Source: Salinirubellus salinus
GTDB taxonomy: Archaea; Halobacteriota; Halobacteria; Halobacteriales; Haloarculaceae
DNA length: 64,000 bases
Assembly (NCBI RefSeq): GCF_025231485.1
Contig: NZ_CP104003.1
Span: forward strand, 1,240,001-1,304,000
Reading direction: 5' to 3'
In this document: piece by piece, positions 51,414 through 60,502 of the stretch
Layout: each line of letters begins with the position of its first letter
How positions within the stretch are numbered: the stretch's first letter is position 1
Translations under genes and position numbers: made by a program
Notes under the pieces: model-generated
The model's database searches: none
Seen by the model: the letters and a program-made list of their open reading frames with translations, nothing else
What the model was told of the DNA's origin: nothing

Positions 51414-51725
51414 ACTGGGGACCGACACTCGAACACCCGATTTCTTTCGCGCGCTCGATAGGGGAGCGGTGCGTGTGTCCACTGGCCACCGCCCCCACGA
51501 ACGGCGAGCCGTGTCGGCTCGACAGTCTCGTGAGTGAAGCGAACGAGACCTCGTCGGAGCTTGCTAAGACGGCGGGGGCGACCGCCCGCTCGCTGGGCGG
51601 GACAGTTGGACCGTGAGTCGCGCGCCGCTCGGCGGCAGAGACCACCCAGCCGTGAACCCGCCGCTCACAGTCGTGTGTAGAAGAACCGAGGAGAGACCGG
51701 AGACCGAATCGCTCGTTCAGGCCCT
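51414..51725. terminator. Intergenic stretch between convergent liv genes with three hairpins
   Basis: Perfect stems in order: CGAGCCG/CGGCTCG (51505-51511 and 51515-51521), GTCTCGT/ACGAGAC (51525-51531 and 51543-51549), CCGCCC/GGGCGG (51582-51587 and 51595-51600). They lie where livJ (plus) meets livF (minus) and probably form a transcription end. No gene was found here. No long T-run follows. Confidence 0.4.
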
Positions 51726-52481
51726 CTAGCCGCCGAGGAAATCCTGTCGGACCTGCTCGTCGGCCAGCAGCGCGTCCCCGCTGTCGACGTAGCGGTTCTG
51801 CCCGTCGACGAGGACGTAACCGCGGTCACACCGGCGAAGCGCCTCCTTGGCGTTCTGCTCGACCATCAGGACGGCCGTGCCGGCGTCGTTGATGCGGTCG
51901 ATGCGGTCGAACATCTCGTCGACGAGGTCCGGCGCGAGGCCGGCAGAGGGTTCGTCGAGCATCAGCAGGTCCGGGTCGAGCATCAGGGCCCGGCCCATCG
52001 CCAGCATCTGTCGCTGGCCACCCGAGAGCGTGCCGGCCTTCTGGCCCGAGCGCTCCCTGAGGATGGGGAACCGTTCGTACGTCCGTTCGAGAGCCTCGTC
52101 CGGGAACTCGTCGAGGATGTAGGCACCCATCTCGAGGTTCTCCTCGACGGTCAGCCCCGCGAACACGTTCTCGTTCTGGGGGACGTAGCCCAAGCCGTAG
52201 TGGATGATGTCCTCGGGGTCCTTCCCGGCGATGCTCTCGCCGCCGAAGTCGATGTGGCCGGCCATGTAGTTCGTCAGGCCGAAGATGGACTTCATCACGG
52301 TCGACTTGCCGGCCCCGTTCGGACCGACGATGGTGACGTACTCCTCCTCGGAGACGAACAGGTCGACGTCGGTGAGAATCTGCAGGTCGCCGTAGCCCGC
52401 GTCGAGCGACCGGACCGAGAGCAGCGCCTCCGCGGCCGTCTCGGCGTCGTACTCGGTCCCGGCGCGTGCGCCCTGACTCAT
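51726..52481 (-). CDS. livF: ABC transporter ATPase LivF
   Basis: This 251-residue ATPase has Walker A GPNGAGKSTVMKSI near residue 55, signature LSGGQRQMLAMGRALM near residue 145 and Walker B LLMLDEPSAGLAPD. N-terminal extension is about 25 acidic residues. The LivF type is shown by the QNENVFAGLTVEENL segment (Q-loop). It is last in livHMGF, overlapping livG by 4 nt. Confidence 0.96.
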   Translation of the reverse strand: MSQGARAGTEYDAETAAEALLSVRSLDAGYGDLQILTDVDLFVSEEEYVTIVGPNGAGKSTVMKSIFGLTNYMAGHIDFGGESIAGKDPEDIIHYGLGYVPQNENVFAGLTVEENLEMGAYILDEFPDEALERTYERFPILRERSGQKAGTLSGGQRQMLAMGRALMLDPDLLMLDEPSAGLAPDLVDEMFDRIDRINDAGTAVLMVEQNAKEALRRCDRGYVLVDGQNRYVDSGDALLADEQVRQDFLGG

Positions 52482-53365
52482 ATGTCCTCACCCAGGTAGG
52501 CCTCGATGACCTGTTCGTTGTTCCGGATGTCCTCGGGGGCGCCCTCGGCGAGGACCGTCCCCTGGTGCATGACGATGACGTGTTCGCAGTTGTTCATGAT
52601 GACGTCCATGTCGTGTTCCACGAGGAGGAAGGTGTAGCCCTCCTCGCGGAGTTCGTGGATGCGTTCGAGTAGCTTCTCCTCCAGCGTCGGGTTGACACCG
52701 GCGAGCGGTTCGTCGAGCAGGACCATCTCCGGGTCGGTCATCAGCGCGCGGGCCATCTCCAGCAGTTTCCGCTGGCCACCGGAGAGGTTCCCCGCGTACT
52801 CGCCCGCGAGGTGGTCGATCTCGAAGAACTCCAGCATCTCCCAGACCCGCTCGCGGAGCTCCGTCTCCTGTTCGACCACGTCGTCGCGCAGTCCAGGGAG
52901 CACGGACCGGACCATCGACTCGCCCAGCTGTCCGCGGGGGGCGAGCATCAGGTTCTCGAGGACGGTCATCTCCTCGAGTTCGCGGGCGATCTGGAAGGTC
53001 CGCACGAGGCCACGGTTGGCGATCTGGTGCGGTTCCAGGCCGGTGATGTCCTCGTCCTTGAAGTAGACGTTCCCGCTCGTCGGCGTGTGGACGCCGGTGA
53101 TACAGTTGAACGTCGTGGACTTGCCGGCCCCGTTCGGGCCGATGAGCCCCGTGAGCGACCCCTCCTCGACCGAGAAGGTGGTGTCGTCGACGGCCGTGAT
53201 GCCGCCGAACGTCTTGCGGAGGTTCTGCACCCGCAGCGGCAGGGACCGTGGGGTGGTCTTGGCGGCCTCCTCGACCTCCGAGTCGGCCTCCTCCGGTTCG
53301 ACGTCCGGGACCTCGGCGTCCTCCGGGATGTTGGCGTCGGCCGGACTGGTGCTACTGTCACTCAT
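52478..53365 (-). CDS. livG: ABC transporter ATPase LivG
   Basis: This 295-residue ATPase has a long acidic N-terminal extension (DSSTSPADANIPEDAEVPDVE, about 45 residues) before the Walker A GPNGAGKSTTFN near residue 82, Q-loop FQIARELEEMTVLENLML, signature LSGGQRKLLEMARALM and Walker B VLLDEPLAGVNP. The C-terminal motif AYLGEDI is the LivG hallmark. ATG at 53365. Overlaps livM by 8 nt and livF by 4 nt. Confidence 0.96.
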   Translation of the reverse strand: MSDSSTSPADANIPEDAEVPDVEPEEADSEVEEAAKTTPRSLPLRVQNLRKTFGGITAVDDTTFSVEEGSLTGLIGPNGAGKSTTFNCITGVHTPTSGNVYFKDEDITGLEPHQIANRGLVRTFQIARELEEMTVLENLMLAPRGQLGESMVRSVLPGLRDDVVEQETELRERVWEMLEFFEIDHLAGEYAGNLSGGQRKLLEMARALMTDPEMVLLDEPLAGVNPTLEEKLLERIHELREEGYTFLLVEHDMDVIMNNCEHVIVMHQGTVLAEGAPEDIRNNEQVIEAYLGEDI

Positions 53366-54677
53366 CGCGCTCACCTCCTTCGCCGCCGTCGGCCACAGTG
53401 GCACCGGACCCCGGCGGCTTCGACGAGCGTTCGAGGAGGTTCACCGCAGCGGCGTCCTCCTTGCGGTGACCGAGGAGACCGTCCGGCCGGTTGTGCATGA
53501 GGTAGACGAGCAACACCCCGATGAGGACGAAGCGGAGCGACGAGATGTTCTGCAGCGTGTAGGCGACGAACTCGTCCAGCCCCGCGAGCGCGCCGAGGAA
53601 GTCCCCCGGCGCGCTCCCGCTGGAACCGAAGTTCTGACTGAGGAACTGCGGCAGGTAGAACAGCAGCGAGGAGAACACCATCCCCCCCAGCAGGGCGCCG
53701 GTGTTCGACCCGGCGCCGCCGATGATGAGCGCAATGAAGATGAAGAACGTGATGTTCGGCCGGAACGAGAGGTCGTTGACGAACCCCGAGCGACCGATCC
53801 AGAGGTAGCCCGCCAGCCCCATCAGCGCACAGCCGACGGCGAACACCTTCAGTTTGAACACGCGCGTGTCCTTGCCGAGCGAGGAGGCGACGAGTTCGTC
53901 CTCGCGGATGGCCTTCAGCACCCGCCCGAACGGGGAGTTCCCGATGCGGACGAGCAGCCAGTAGAACGCCGCCGCGAACAGGATGAGTACCACGAGGTAG
54001 ACGAGGCCGCTCATGACCGGCTTAGCGATGCCGAGCGCCTGTCCGACGTCGACGAGCGCCTCGCCGCCGGGCACGTTGTCGAGCACCCAGCCGCCGAGAC
54101 TCCCCGGTGCCGGGTAGCTGATGCCCCGACCACCGCCGGTACCGAGCGTGACACCGAAGATGGTGAACTCGGCGAGCGTGCCGGACTTCACCGCGAGGCG
54201 GATGATCTCCGAGAGCGCCACCGTGACGATGGCGAGGTAGTCCGCGCGCAGGCGCAGCGCCGGCAGCGCGGTCAGCAGGCCGACGAGTGCGGCCGCGAAC
54301 ATCCCGCCGAGGATGGCGATGGGGATGGGCAGGCCGAGCCCCGCGCCGGGCGAGGCCTCGGGCGGGGCCGAGAGGATGGCCGTGGTGTAGGTACCGACGG
54401 CCATGAAGCCGGCCACGCCGATGTTGAACAGGCCCGTGTACCCCCAGTGGAGGTTCAGCGCGAGGACGAGCATCCCGTAGCCCGCCGCGAACACGGTCGC
54501 CGCCCGGAGCGTGTTGACGATGCCGCCCAAGCCGAAGCCGGCGACGAGACTGAACACGATGAGCAGGAGGTAGATACCACCCATCGTGCCCGCGATCATC
54601 CGGGCGTCGTTGCCCCCGAAGACGTCGACGAGCAGGTTCCGGACCCGGTCGGTCAGCCCAGCACTCTGCGCGCTCAT
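53358..54677 (-). CDS. livM: ABC transporter permease LivM
   Basis: This 439-residue permease has about ten hydrophobic helices, with the family segment GYGMLVLALNLHWGYTGLFNIGVAGFMAVGTYT near residue 95 and the EAA-like loop FGRVLKAIREDELVASSLGKD near residue 250. The start ATG 54677 (MSAQSAGLTDR) overlaps the livH stop by 4 nt. An upstream reading is antisense-like and rejected. The C-terminal tail is charged (LERSSKPPGSG). Confidence 0.94.
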   Translation of the reverse strand: MSAQSAGLTDRVRNLLVDVFGGNDARMIAGTMGGIYLLLIVFSLVAGFGLGGIVNTLRAATVFAAGYGMLVLALNLHWGYTGLFNIGVAGFMAVGTYTTAILSAPPEASPGAGLGLPIPIAILGGMFAAALVGLLTALPALRLRADYLAIVTVALSEIIRLAVKSGTLAEFTIFGVTLGTGGGRGISYPAPGSLGGWVLDNVPGGEALVDVGQALGIAKPVMSGLVYLVVLILFAAAFYWLLVRIGNSPFGRVLKAIREDELVASSLGKDTRVFKLKVFAVGCALMGLAGYLWIGRSGFVNDLSFRPNITFFIFIALIIGGAGSNTGALLGGMVFSSLLFYLPQFLSQNFGSSGSAPGDFLGALAGLDEFVAYTLQNISSLRFVLIGVLLVYLMHNRPDGLLGHRKEDAAAVNLLERSSKPPGSGATVADGGEGGERDE

Positions 54678-55870
54678 GCGGTGGTCACCCCCCCGAACAG
54701 CCCCTCGGGACGGACGAGCAGGACGATGATGAGGGCGGCGAACGCCGCCGCCTTCGTCAGGCCGCTCGGCAGCCAGATGATGGCCATCGAGTCGACGAGA
54801 CCGATGATGACGCCACCGGCCATCGCGCCGTAGATGGAGCCGATACCACCGAGGATGACCGCCGCGAAGACGAACAGCAGCAGAATCCAGCCGAACGAGA
54901 ACGACATCGTCCCGCTCTCGAGGACGATGAGGAAGCCGGCGATGCCGGTGAGCGCCCCGCCGAGAATCCACGTCAGCCGGATGACGCGCTCGGTCGGGAT
55001 ACCGGTGACACGAGCGAGCGGCTTGTTGTCAGCCATCGCACGCATCGCCTTCCCGAGCTTCGAGCGCTGCAGGAAGAAGTGCATCCCGAGCATCAGTCCC
55101 GCCGCGGTGAGCGCGAGCGCCAGCCCGTGGAACGTGAGGCTGACGAGCACCTGACTCCCGGCGCTCGCGAACGGCAGGTCCACGAAGAACGGCAGGTCCG
55201 CCACCGAGGCGAGGTCACCGATGCGCTGGTCGGCGCCGATGACCCCGAACCCGGAGACCCCGTTCACGCTGAGGAACGCCACCTTGGGGACCGGCGCGGT
55301 GATACCCTTCACACCGGTGCCGTAGACGAACGCGAGGAGGTACCGGAGTGCCAGCGCCACCCCGATGGAGGCGATGAGCAGTGAGATGCCCCCCGACTCG
55401 CGCATCGGCCGGTAGACGATACGGTCGAGGAGGAGCGAGAGGACGACGGCCCCGGCCCCCGCCGCCAGCGCGCCGACGACGATGACGCCGAACGCGTTGG
55501 CGATGGAGAGCCCGGGGTCGGCCGTCAGCAGGAAGAGGCTCCCGACCCCCGCGGTGCCGAACCCCCCGACGACGTATGCGATCGACCAGCCGGTGAACGC
55601 GCCGACGGTGATGGTGTCGCCGTGCGCGAAGTTCGCGAAGTTGAGGATACTGTACGTCATCGACAGCCCGATGCCGGCGAGCCCGTAGGCGAGTCCGATG
55701 ACCACCCCCTCCAGTACGACGCTCGCGATGAACTGGAAGGTGAGTCCCCCACCGAGGAACTGGCGGACCACGTCCACGAGCAGGACGAGGGCGAGGAGGC
55801 TCACCAGGAGCACATCGAGACGGTCGCCCACGAGTGAGCGGCCGCGTGAAAGTTGTTCAGCTACACCCAT
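54674..55870 (-). CDS. livH: ABC transporter permease LivH
   Basis: This 398-residue permease begins GVAEQLSRGRSLVGDRLDVLLV. It has about eight to ten helices. The conserved stretch GLAYGLAGIGLSMTYSILNFANFAHGDTITVG is near residue 60, and LGKAMRAMADNKPLARVTGIPT near residue 285 is the coupling loop. First gene of the livHMGF operon, with a strong TATA upstream at 55902-55914. The operon converges on livJ at the other end. Confidence 0.95.
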   Translation of the reverse strand: MGVAEQLSRGRSLVGDRLDVLLVSLLALVLLVDVVRQFLGGGLTFQFIASVVLEGVVIGLAYGLAGIGLSMTYSILNFANFAHGDTITVGAFTGWSIAYVVGGFGTAGVGSLFLLTADPGLSIANAFGVIVVGALAAGAGAVVLSLLLDRIVYRPMRESGGISLLIASIGVALALRYLLAFVYGTGVKGITAPVPKVAFLSVNGVSGFGVIGADQRIGDLASVADLPFFVDLPFASAGSQVLVSLTFHGLALALTAAGLMLGMHFFLQRSKLGKAMRAMADNKPLARVTGIPTERVIRLTWILGGALTGIAGFLIVLESGTMSFSFGWILLLFVFAAVILGGIGSIYGAMAGGVIIGLVDSMAIIWLPSGLTKAAAFAALIIVLLVRPEGLFGGVTTA

Positions 55871-55901
55871 GACTGTGGTTCACGCGCTCAGTCCGGACCC
55901 A

Positions 55902-55914
55902 CGGATAAATAAAC
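55902..55914 (-). promoter_or_regulatory. TATA box for livHMGF
   Basis: On the minus strand, ggtttatttatcc is 32-44 nt before the livH ATG at 55870, leaving a short leader. It is among the most AT-rich promoter elements in the window. Confidence 0.5.
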
Positions 55915-56048
55915 CTGCGTTCGTGCGCTTCGGATTTCGGACACGTTGGACGGTGTGAGCCGACGAATCCGCGCCCTGTCGGCCCATCGATACGACGTGG
56001 CCAGCCAACAGGGAAACCTCTTTGCTCCGTCCCCCTGCAGGCTCGAAC

Positions 56049-57236
56049 ATGATACGGACGCTGTCGGACCTCGACGCCTCGGGCGCGGCCGTCGGGGTAC
56101 GCGTGGACATCAACAGTCCACTAGGTGACGGCGGACTTGCCGACGACGCACGCATCCGCGCCCACCTCGACACGCTCTCGGAACTGCTCGAACGGGACGC
56201 CCGTGTCGCCATCCTCGCCCACCAGGGCCGACCGGGCGGTGACGACTTCGCCGATCTCTCGGCCCACGCCGAACGGCTCGACGAACTCCTCGACGGGTCG
56301 GTTGGCTACTGCGACGCCACGTTCTCCGCGGACGCCCGTGCGGAGGTCCGGGCGCTCGCCCTCGGCGAGGCCGTCGTCCTCGAGAACACGCGGTTCTACT
56401 CCGAGGAGTACATGGAGTTCGACCCGGCCGACGCCGCCGACACCTTCCTCGTCCGACGGCTCGCGCCCGTCTTCGACGCCTACGTCAACGACGCGTTCGC
56501 CGCCGCCCACCGCTCGCAACCGTCGCTCGTCGGGTTCCCGGCCCGCCTCCCCGCCTACGCCGGTCGGGTGATGGAGCGTGAACTCGACGTCCTGGGGAAC
56601 GTCTCCGAGTCCCCCACCCCCCGCGTCTACCTGCTCGGCGGCGCGAAGGTAGACGACTCGCTCACTGTCGCCCGGAGCGTCCTCGAACGCGGGCTCGCGG
56701 ACGACATCCTCGCCGCCGGGATCGTCGGCAACGCCTTCCTCCTCGCCTCCGGCGTCCGCCTCGGTGCCGCCAGCGCCGCCGTCGTCAACGAACGCTCCTC
56801 CGAGGCCGTCCAGCAGGCCGGCGAACTGCTCGACGACTTCGGCGCGCGAATCCACCTGCCCCGCGACGTTGCCGTCGAGCGCGGCGGCGAACGTGTCGAA
56901 CTCGACGTCGACGACCTCCCGACGACGGAGGCCGCGATGGACGTCGGCGCCAAGACGGTGAGCCACTTCGCCGAACTGCTGGAGGAGGCCGGGACCGCGG
57001 TGCTGAACGGGCCGGCGGGCGTGTTCGAGGACGAGAACTTCGCGTTCGGCACGCGCGAACTCTACGAGTCGGCGACCCGTGCCGAGCACAGCATCGTCGG
57101 CGGTGGTGACACCGCGGCCGCGCTCCGCCGCCTCGGCATCGAGGGGTTCAGCCACGTCTCGACGGGCGGTGGCGCCTGCCTCAGCATGCTGACCGGTGAC
57201 ACTCTCCCGGCCGTCGACGCGCTCGACCAGCAGTGA
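56049..57236 (+). CDS. pgk: Phosphoglycerate kinase
   Basis: This 395-residue glycolytic/gluconeogenic kinase begins IRTLSDLDASGAAVGVRVDINSPL with the RVDxN substrate motif. Further marks: LAHQGRPGGDDFADLS (R and H), LENTRFYSEEYME, VNDAFAAAHRSQPSLVGFP, LLGGAKVDDSLTVA, and the C-terminal GGGDTAAALRRLG and GGGACLSMLTG loops. The downstream GNAT overlaps its stop (GTGA). Confidence 0.97.
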   Translation: MIRTLSDLDASGAAVGVRVDINSPLGDGGLADDARIRAHLDTLSELLERDARVAILAHQGRPGGDDFADLSAHAERLDELLDGSVGYCDATFSADARAEVRALALGEAVVLENTRFYSEEYMEFDPADAADTFLVRRLAPVFDAYVNDAFAAAHRSQPSLVGFPARLPAYAGRVMERELDVLGNVSESPTPRVYLLGGAKVDDSLTVARSVLERGLADDILAAGIVGNAFLLASGVRLGAASAAVVNERSSEAVQQAGELLDDFGARIHLPRDVAVERGGERVELDVDDLPTTEAAMDVGAKTVSHFAELLEEAGTAVLNGPAGVFEDENFAFGTRELYESATRAEHSIVGGGDTAAALRRLGIEGFSHVSTGGGACLSMLTGDTLPAVDALDQQ

Positions 57237-57682
57237 TCGAACGGGGCCGGACGACCGACGCGGACGTCCTCGCGGACCTCTGGGTCGACCTCGCCACCGA
57301 CCAGCTCGCCCACGGCTCACACCTCCTGCCGGCCGAGAACCGCGAGAACATCCGCGAATCGCTCCTCCGCCACGCCGTCGCCGGGACGCTGTTCGTCGCC
57401 GGCGAGGGCGACGCCATCGTCGGGTTCGTCACCTGCTCGGTGGAGACGGGCGGATACGAGCAGGACGAACGACGGGGGATGGTCGAGAACCTCTACGTCG
57501 TCCCCGAGCGCCGCGACGACGGGATCGGGACGGCCCTGCTGGAGCGCGCGGAGGCGGCGCTGCGAGAACGTGGCTGTACGGTCGTGGCGCTCGACGTGAT
57601 GGCGACGAACGAGGACGCACGGCGGTTCTACGAGCGACACGGGTACGACCCGCATCGGGTGGAGTTGGAGAAGGAGTTGTAG
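57233..57682 (+). CDS. GNAT family N-acetyltransferase
   Basis: This 149-residue protein starts at a GTG (IERGRTTDADVLADLWVDLA) overlapping the pgk stop by 4 nt. Acetyl-CoA site: LYVVPERRDDGIGTALLERAEA near residue 90, with R-x-x-G-x-G spacing. It ends FYERHGYDPHRVELEKEL. The substrate is unknown, possibly a protein N-terminus or small amine. The coupling with pgk is likely only transcriptional convenience. Confidence 0.9.
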   Translation: MIERGRTTDADVLADLWVDLATDQLAHGSHLLPAENRENIRESLLRHAVAGTLFVAGEGDAIVGFVTCSVETGGYEQDERRGMVENLYVVPERRDDGIGTALLERAEAALRERGCTVVALDVMATNEDARRFYERHGYDPHRVELEKEL

Positions 57683-57685
57683 TCT

Positions 57686-58249
57686 TCAGGAACAGCCCGC
57701 AGCGTTTCCGCCACTTTTCTCACAAGCCGGGTTATCACCGCTTCCCGGTCCCTTACCATCCGGTGGACCCTGTCCTGCCACGATGTCCACGGTCGGTGTC
57801 TTCTCCCAGTCGAAATCGGGGCTCTGGACAGTCATGTCGTACGGGCGGTCGCCCTTGGCGGCGTTGTTCGTGACGTTCACTCGTATCTCCACCGTGGACG
57901 AACCGTCGACCGTCGTACGGAGAGTTTCATCACTGCTGGTCGTCGTAACCGTCTGCTCGGGACCGGGACTAAACGACCAGTCTGTCCCGGAGATCCGGAC
58001 CTCGAGTTCGACGCTGTTTCCGGTCGGATTCGTCACTTCCGTCAAAAGAGCGTCGTTGCTCCCCTTGCGTATCTCTCCTGTCTTGTCTAGACTCACGATT
58101 CCATCCGCATCGTCCACCACGTCCAGTCCGGCCTGCCTGTCGGCCGTGAACGACAGCGACCCGGCCGAGGACACGACGGACACCGACAGCACGACCGCCA
58201 GTATCACCAGCGGAATCCGGAGTCGGCCGAGACTACGCACCGTCCTCAC
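57686..58249 (-). CDS. Secreted DUF1102/TasA-like protein B
   Basis: This 187-residue protein has an N-terminal hydrophobic signal (LRIPLVILAVVLSVSVVSSAG, residues about 10-30), then SLSFTADRQAGLDVVDDADG, the pattern of archaeal DUF1102/camelysin-like secreted proteins. The core is strand-rich and ends in PDFDWEKTPTVDIVAG, then GKGPGSGDNPACEKSGGNAAGCS, with two Cys. It lies last in a four-gene minus-strand run, overlapping the DUF5305 gene by 17 nt. Probably a substrate of the adjacent signal peptidase. Confidence 0.75.
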   Translation of the reverse strand: MRTVRSLGRLRIPLVILAVVLSVSVVSSAGSLSFTADRQAGLDVVDDADGIVSLDKTGEIRKGSNDALLTEVTNPTGNSVELEVRISGTDWSFSPGPEQTVTTTSSDETLRTTVDGSSTVEIRVNVTNNAAKGDRPYDMTVQSPDFDWEKTPTVDIVAGQGPPDGKGPGSGDNPACEKSGGNAAGCS

Positions 58250-59447
58250 CCCCGTCTTCCTCCCCGAAGTCGAACCCGAACGTGAAGTCCTCGCCGTCGT
58301 CGGACGTGGTGGAGACGGACACCGATTCGCTCAACTCGGCGGAGCGACGCTGGAACGCCTCGTCCTCCGGGACCTCCGTCTTGAATCCGAAGGCGCTCGC
58401 GAGCGTGTCCTGGGGGTCCCAGGTGCTCCCTGGGCCGCGACAGTAGTACGTGACGTCCCCGTCGAGGTAGGCGACGATGTCGGTGGTGTCGCAGTGGACC
58501 AGTCCACCCCGGTTGTTCATCGACATCTTCACCAGTTCTGGCACGTCGTCGATGGGAATCGTCTCCTCTGACTCGTGGTTGACGAGCGACCCGGCCGAGA
58601 TCCACTCGCTGTACCGTCTGAGGGTCCGTTCCCACTCCCCGACCGTCGTCCGTTCGATACTGGTCCCGAGCACGGAGTCACGGTCGCGGAGCCAGAGGAA
58701 CGTGCCGCCGAGTGCCAGCAGAGCCACCCCGGCACCGTACCGGAGCCACGGCACCGGCCCCATCCGTTCGGTCGTGACCGTCCGTGTCGTCGCGAAGGTC
58801 TGCGTCGGCGTCGGCTCCTCGGCACCCAGCGAGAACAGCGACCCACCGGCCAGTTCGAGCGGGATGCGCCGGACTCGGGTCCGAGACTCACCGGTGACCG
58901 GGTCCTCGAACTCGACCGTCGCGACAAGCGCCATCTGGATGTCGCTCCGACCACCGAGTTCCGAGCGCAACCGGTCGCGTCGGTCGACGAGTGCGCTCGC
59001 GTTCAGTGTGCCCGCCGTCTCGACGGCAGCCCCCTCGTCGAAGGTGGTACGGTCGAGGGGCGTGCGTCGGTTCCAGAACACCTCTTCGTCTCGGAGTGCG
59101 CGCGTTTCGAGCCAGAGTCGCTGTTCGGCGGCCGAGACGCGCTGGTCGAAGCGGGTCTGGACGGCCACGGACACCTCGGGCGACGCCCGGACGACGTACG
59201 TCGACTCGTTTCGGAGTCGCGTCCCCTCGTCGTAGAGGTCGCTCTCGCCGGTCACCGTCGCCGTCGTGGCGTACGTCGTCGTCGCCGACACGGTCGGGAC
59301 CTCCTGGCGCTGGGTCACCTCCTCCATCGGGTCCGAGAGGTGGGTGTAGCCGGTCACGCCCGTGACCGCCACCCCGAGCAACAGGAACGCCACGCCGAGG
59401 TGGAGCGCGACCGGCCTGAGACGGCTCAGGAGCGACCAGACGTCCAT
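58233..59447 (-). CDS. DUF5305-like membrane protein
   Basis: This 404-residue protein begins DVWSLLSRLRPVALHLGVAFLLLGVAVTGVTG, giving a first helix near residues 15-35. A large extracellular region (about 40-225) contains VRASPEVSVAVQTRFDQRVSA and GESRTRVRRIPLELAGGSLF. A second helix (WLRYGAGVALLALGGTFLWL, about 235-255) leads to a cytoplasmic tail with acidic end DFGEEDGGEDGA. DUF5305 is a haloarchaeal family of unknown role, commonly near SipW-type peptidases in my recollection. It follows the peptidase by 40 bases. Confidence 0.8.
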   Translation of the reverse strand: MDVWSLLSRLRPVALHLGVAFLLLGVAVTGVTGYTHLSDPMEEVTQRQEVPTVSATTTYATTATVTGESDLYDEGTRLRNESTYVVRASPEVSVAVQTRFDQRVSAAEQRLWLETRALRDEEVFWNRRTPLDRTTFDEGAAVETAGTLNASALVDRRDRLRSELGGRSDIQMALVATVEFEDPVTGESRTRVRRIPLELAGGSLFSLGAEEPTPTQTFATTRTVTTERMGPVPWLRYGAGVALLALGGTFLWLRDRDSVLGTSIERTTVGEWERTLRRYSEWISAGSLVNHESEETIPIDDVPELVKMSMNNRGGLVHCDTTDIVAYLDGDVTYYCRGPGSTWDPQDTLASAFGFKTEVPEDEAFQRRSAELSESVSVSTTSDDGEDFTFGFDFGEEDGGEDGA

Positions 59448-59487
59448 CAGCGTCTCACCTCACTCGACGGCAGTGTTCGTTCACGGC

Positions 59488-60483
59488 TCATCGTGCGTCA
59501 CTCCGTGCGTTGATTATCCAGGATATCGGGACCTCGACCGGCAGGAGGAACCGTGAGAGCAGGTAGATGGGGACCGTCACGGCCGCGACCGACGCGGTGA
59601 TGGCGGCCATCGGATGCAAGTCGTACAGCGCGGCGGCCACCGGCCGCGGCAGCGTCGTCGGGACGTTGTCGGTCTGGAGTCCGACCGCGTGGGGACCGGT
59701 CGACTGCAGCGGCCCCACCCTGAGCGTCACCGTCGTCACCGTGCTGTCGGTGCTCGCCCCGGCCACCGCGGCGCCCGTCGCGTCGACGAACCGGTAGCTG
59801 TACGCCGGGCGGACCGCCTCCAGCGTGACCTCCCGTTCGACGACGCGCTCCACCGGGACGAGTGGCCCCTCGGCGCTCTCGGCCTCGGTCGCGGTGTAGA
59901 CCACCTCGTTCGAGGCACCGACGGCGACGACACCGACGACACCGCCGATGGTTCCCAGGAGGAAGATGACCGCGAGCGCCTGCCCGTACGTGACGTGCGG
60001 GACGCGCGTGGGCGAGGGGCGTCCGGACGCCACCGCGTCGTAGCCGAGTGCCAGCAACACGAGGCCAAGCAACGGCACCCGGACGTCCGAACTCAATCGA
60101 GCGAGGCCCCCCGCGGCCGGAACGACGAGTGGGTTCCCACCGACCGACGGGACGACACCCACGACGTTCTCGCTCGTGACGGGTGGGGCACCCGCCGCCT
60201 GGTCCGTGCTCGGGTTCGCGTCGCCACGGGTCACGTACGCGCCACTGGCCGTCGTCCCGACGACCCGGTGCGTGACGAGTCGCGTCCCGTCGTCGGTCTG
60301 CTGTCGGAAGGTGACGATGTCCCCCACCTCCAACTCGCCGTCGACGAGGACGAACGCGTCGCCGGTGGTGAGTGTCGGGTTCATGCTGTCGGAGGTGACG
60401 GTGCCGACGGTGACGCCGAAGTAGGTAGTCGCCGCTATCGCCGCGGCGAGTAGCGCTAATACCAGGAGCGTCGATCGAACCAA
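59488..60483 (-). CDS. Archaeal signal peptidase I (SipW-type)
   Basis: This 331-residue membrane protease has Ser in VTSDSMNPTLTTGDAFVLVDG near residue 33, His in LVTHRVVGTT near residue 70 and Asp in YVTRGDANPSTD, the Ser-His-Asp arrangement of archaeal/ER signal peptidases and Bacillus SipW. A first helix precedes the Ser (LVLALLAAAIAATTYFGVTVG). Further helices lie at about 125-145, 165-190 and 295-315. The extra C-terminal domain (about 190-290) is unusual. It presumably processes the two neighbouring secreted proteins. Confidence 0.88.
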   Translation of the reverse strand: MVRSTLLVLALLAAAIAATTYFGVTVGTVTSDSMNPTLTTGDAFVLVDGELEVGDIVTFRQQTDDGTRLVTHRVVGTTASGAYVTRGDANPSTDQAAGAPPVTSENVVGVVPSVGGNPLVVPAAGGLARLSSDVRVPLLGLVLLALGYDAVASGRPSPTRVPHVTYGQALAVIFLLGTIGGVVGVVAVGASNEVVYTATEAESAEGPLVPVERVVEREVTLEAVRPAYSYRFVDATGAAVAGASTDSTVTTVTLRVGPLQSTGPHAVGLQTDNVPTTLPRPVAAALYDLHPMAAITASVAAVTVPIYLLSRFLLPVEVPISWIINARSDAR

Positions 60484-60502
60484 TATCTTGCCAGGCCCCG
60501 AG

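Noticed and set aside
53085-54833. 582-codon plus-strand frame antisense to livG and livM
   Set aside because: Very Glu/Arg/Asp-rich with no motif. The opposite strand encodes livG and livM with clear motifs and helices.
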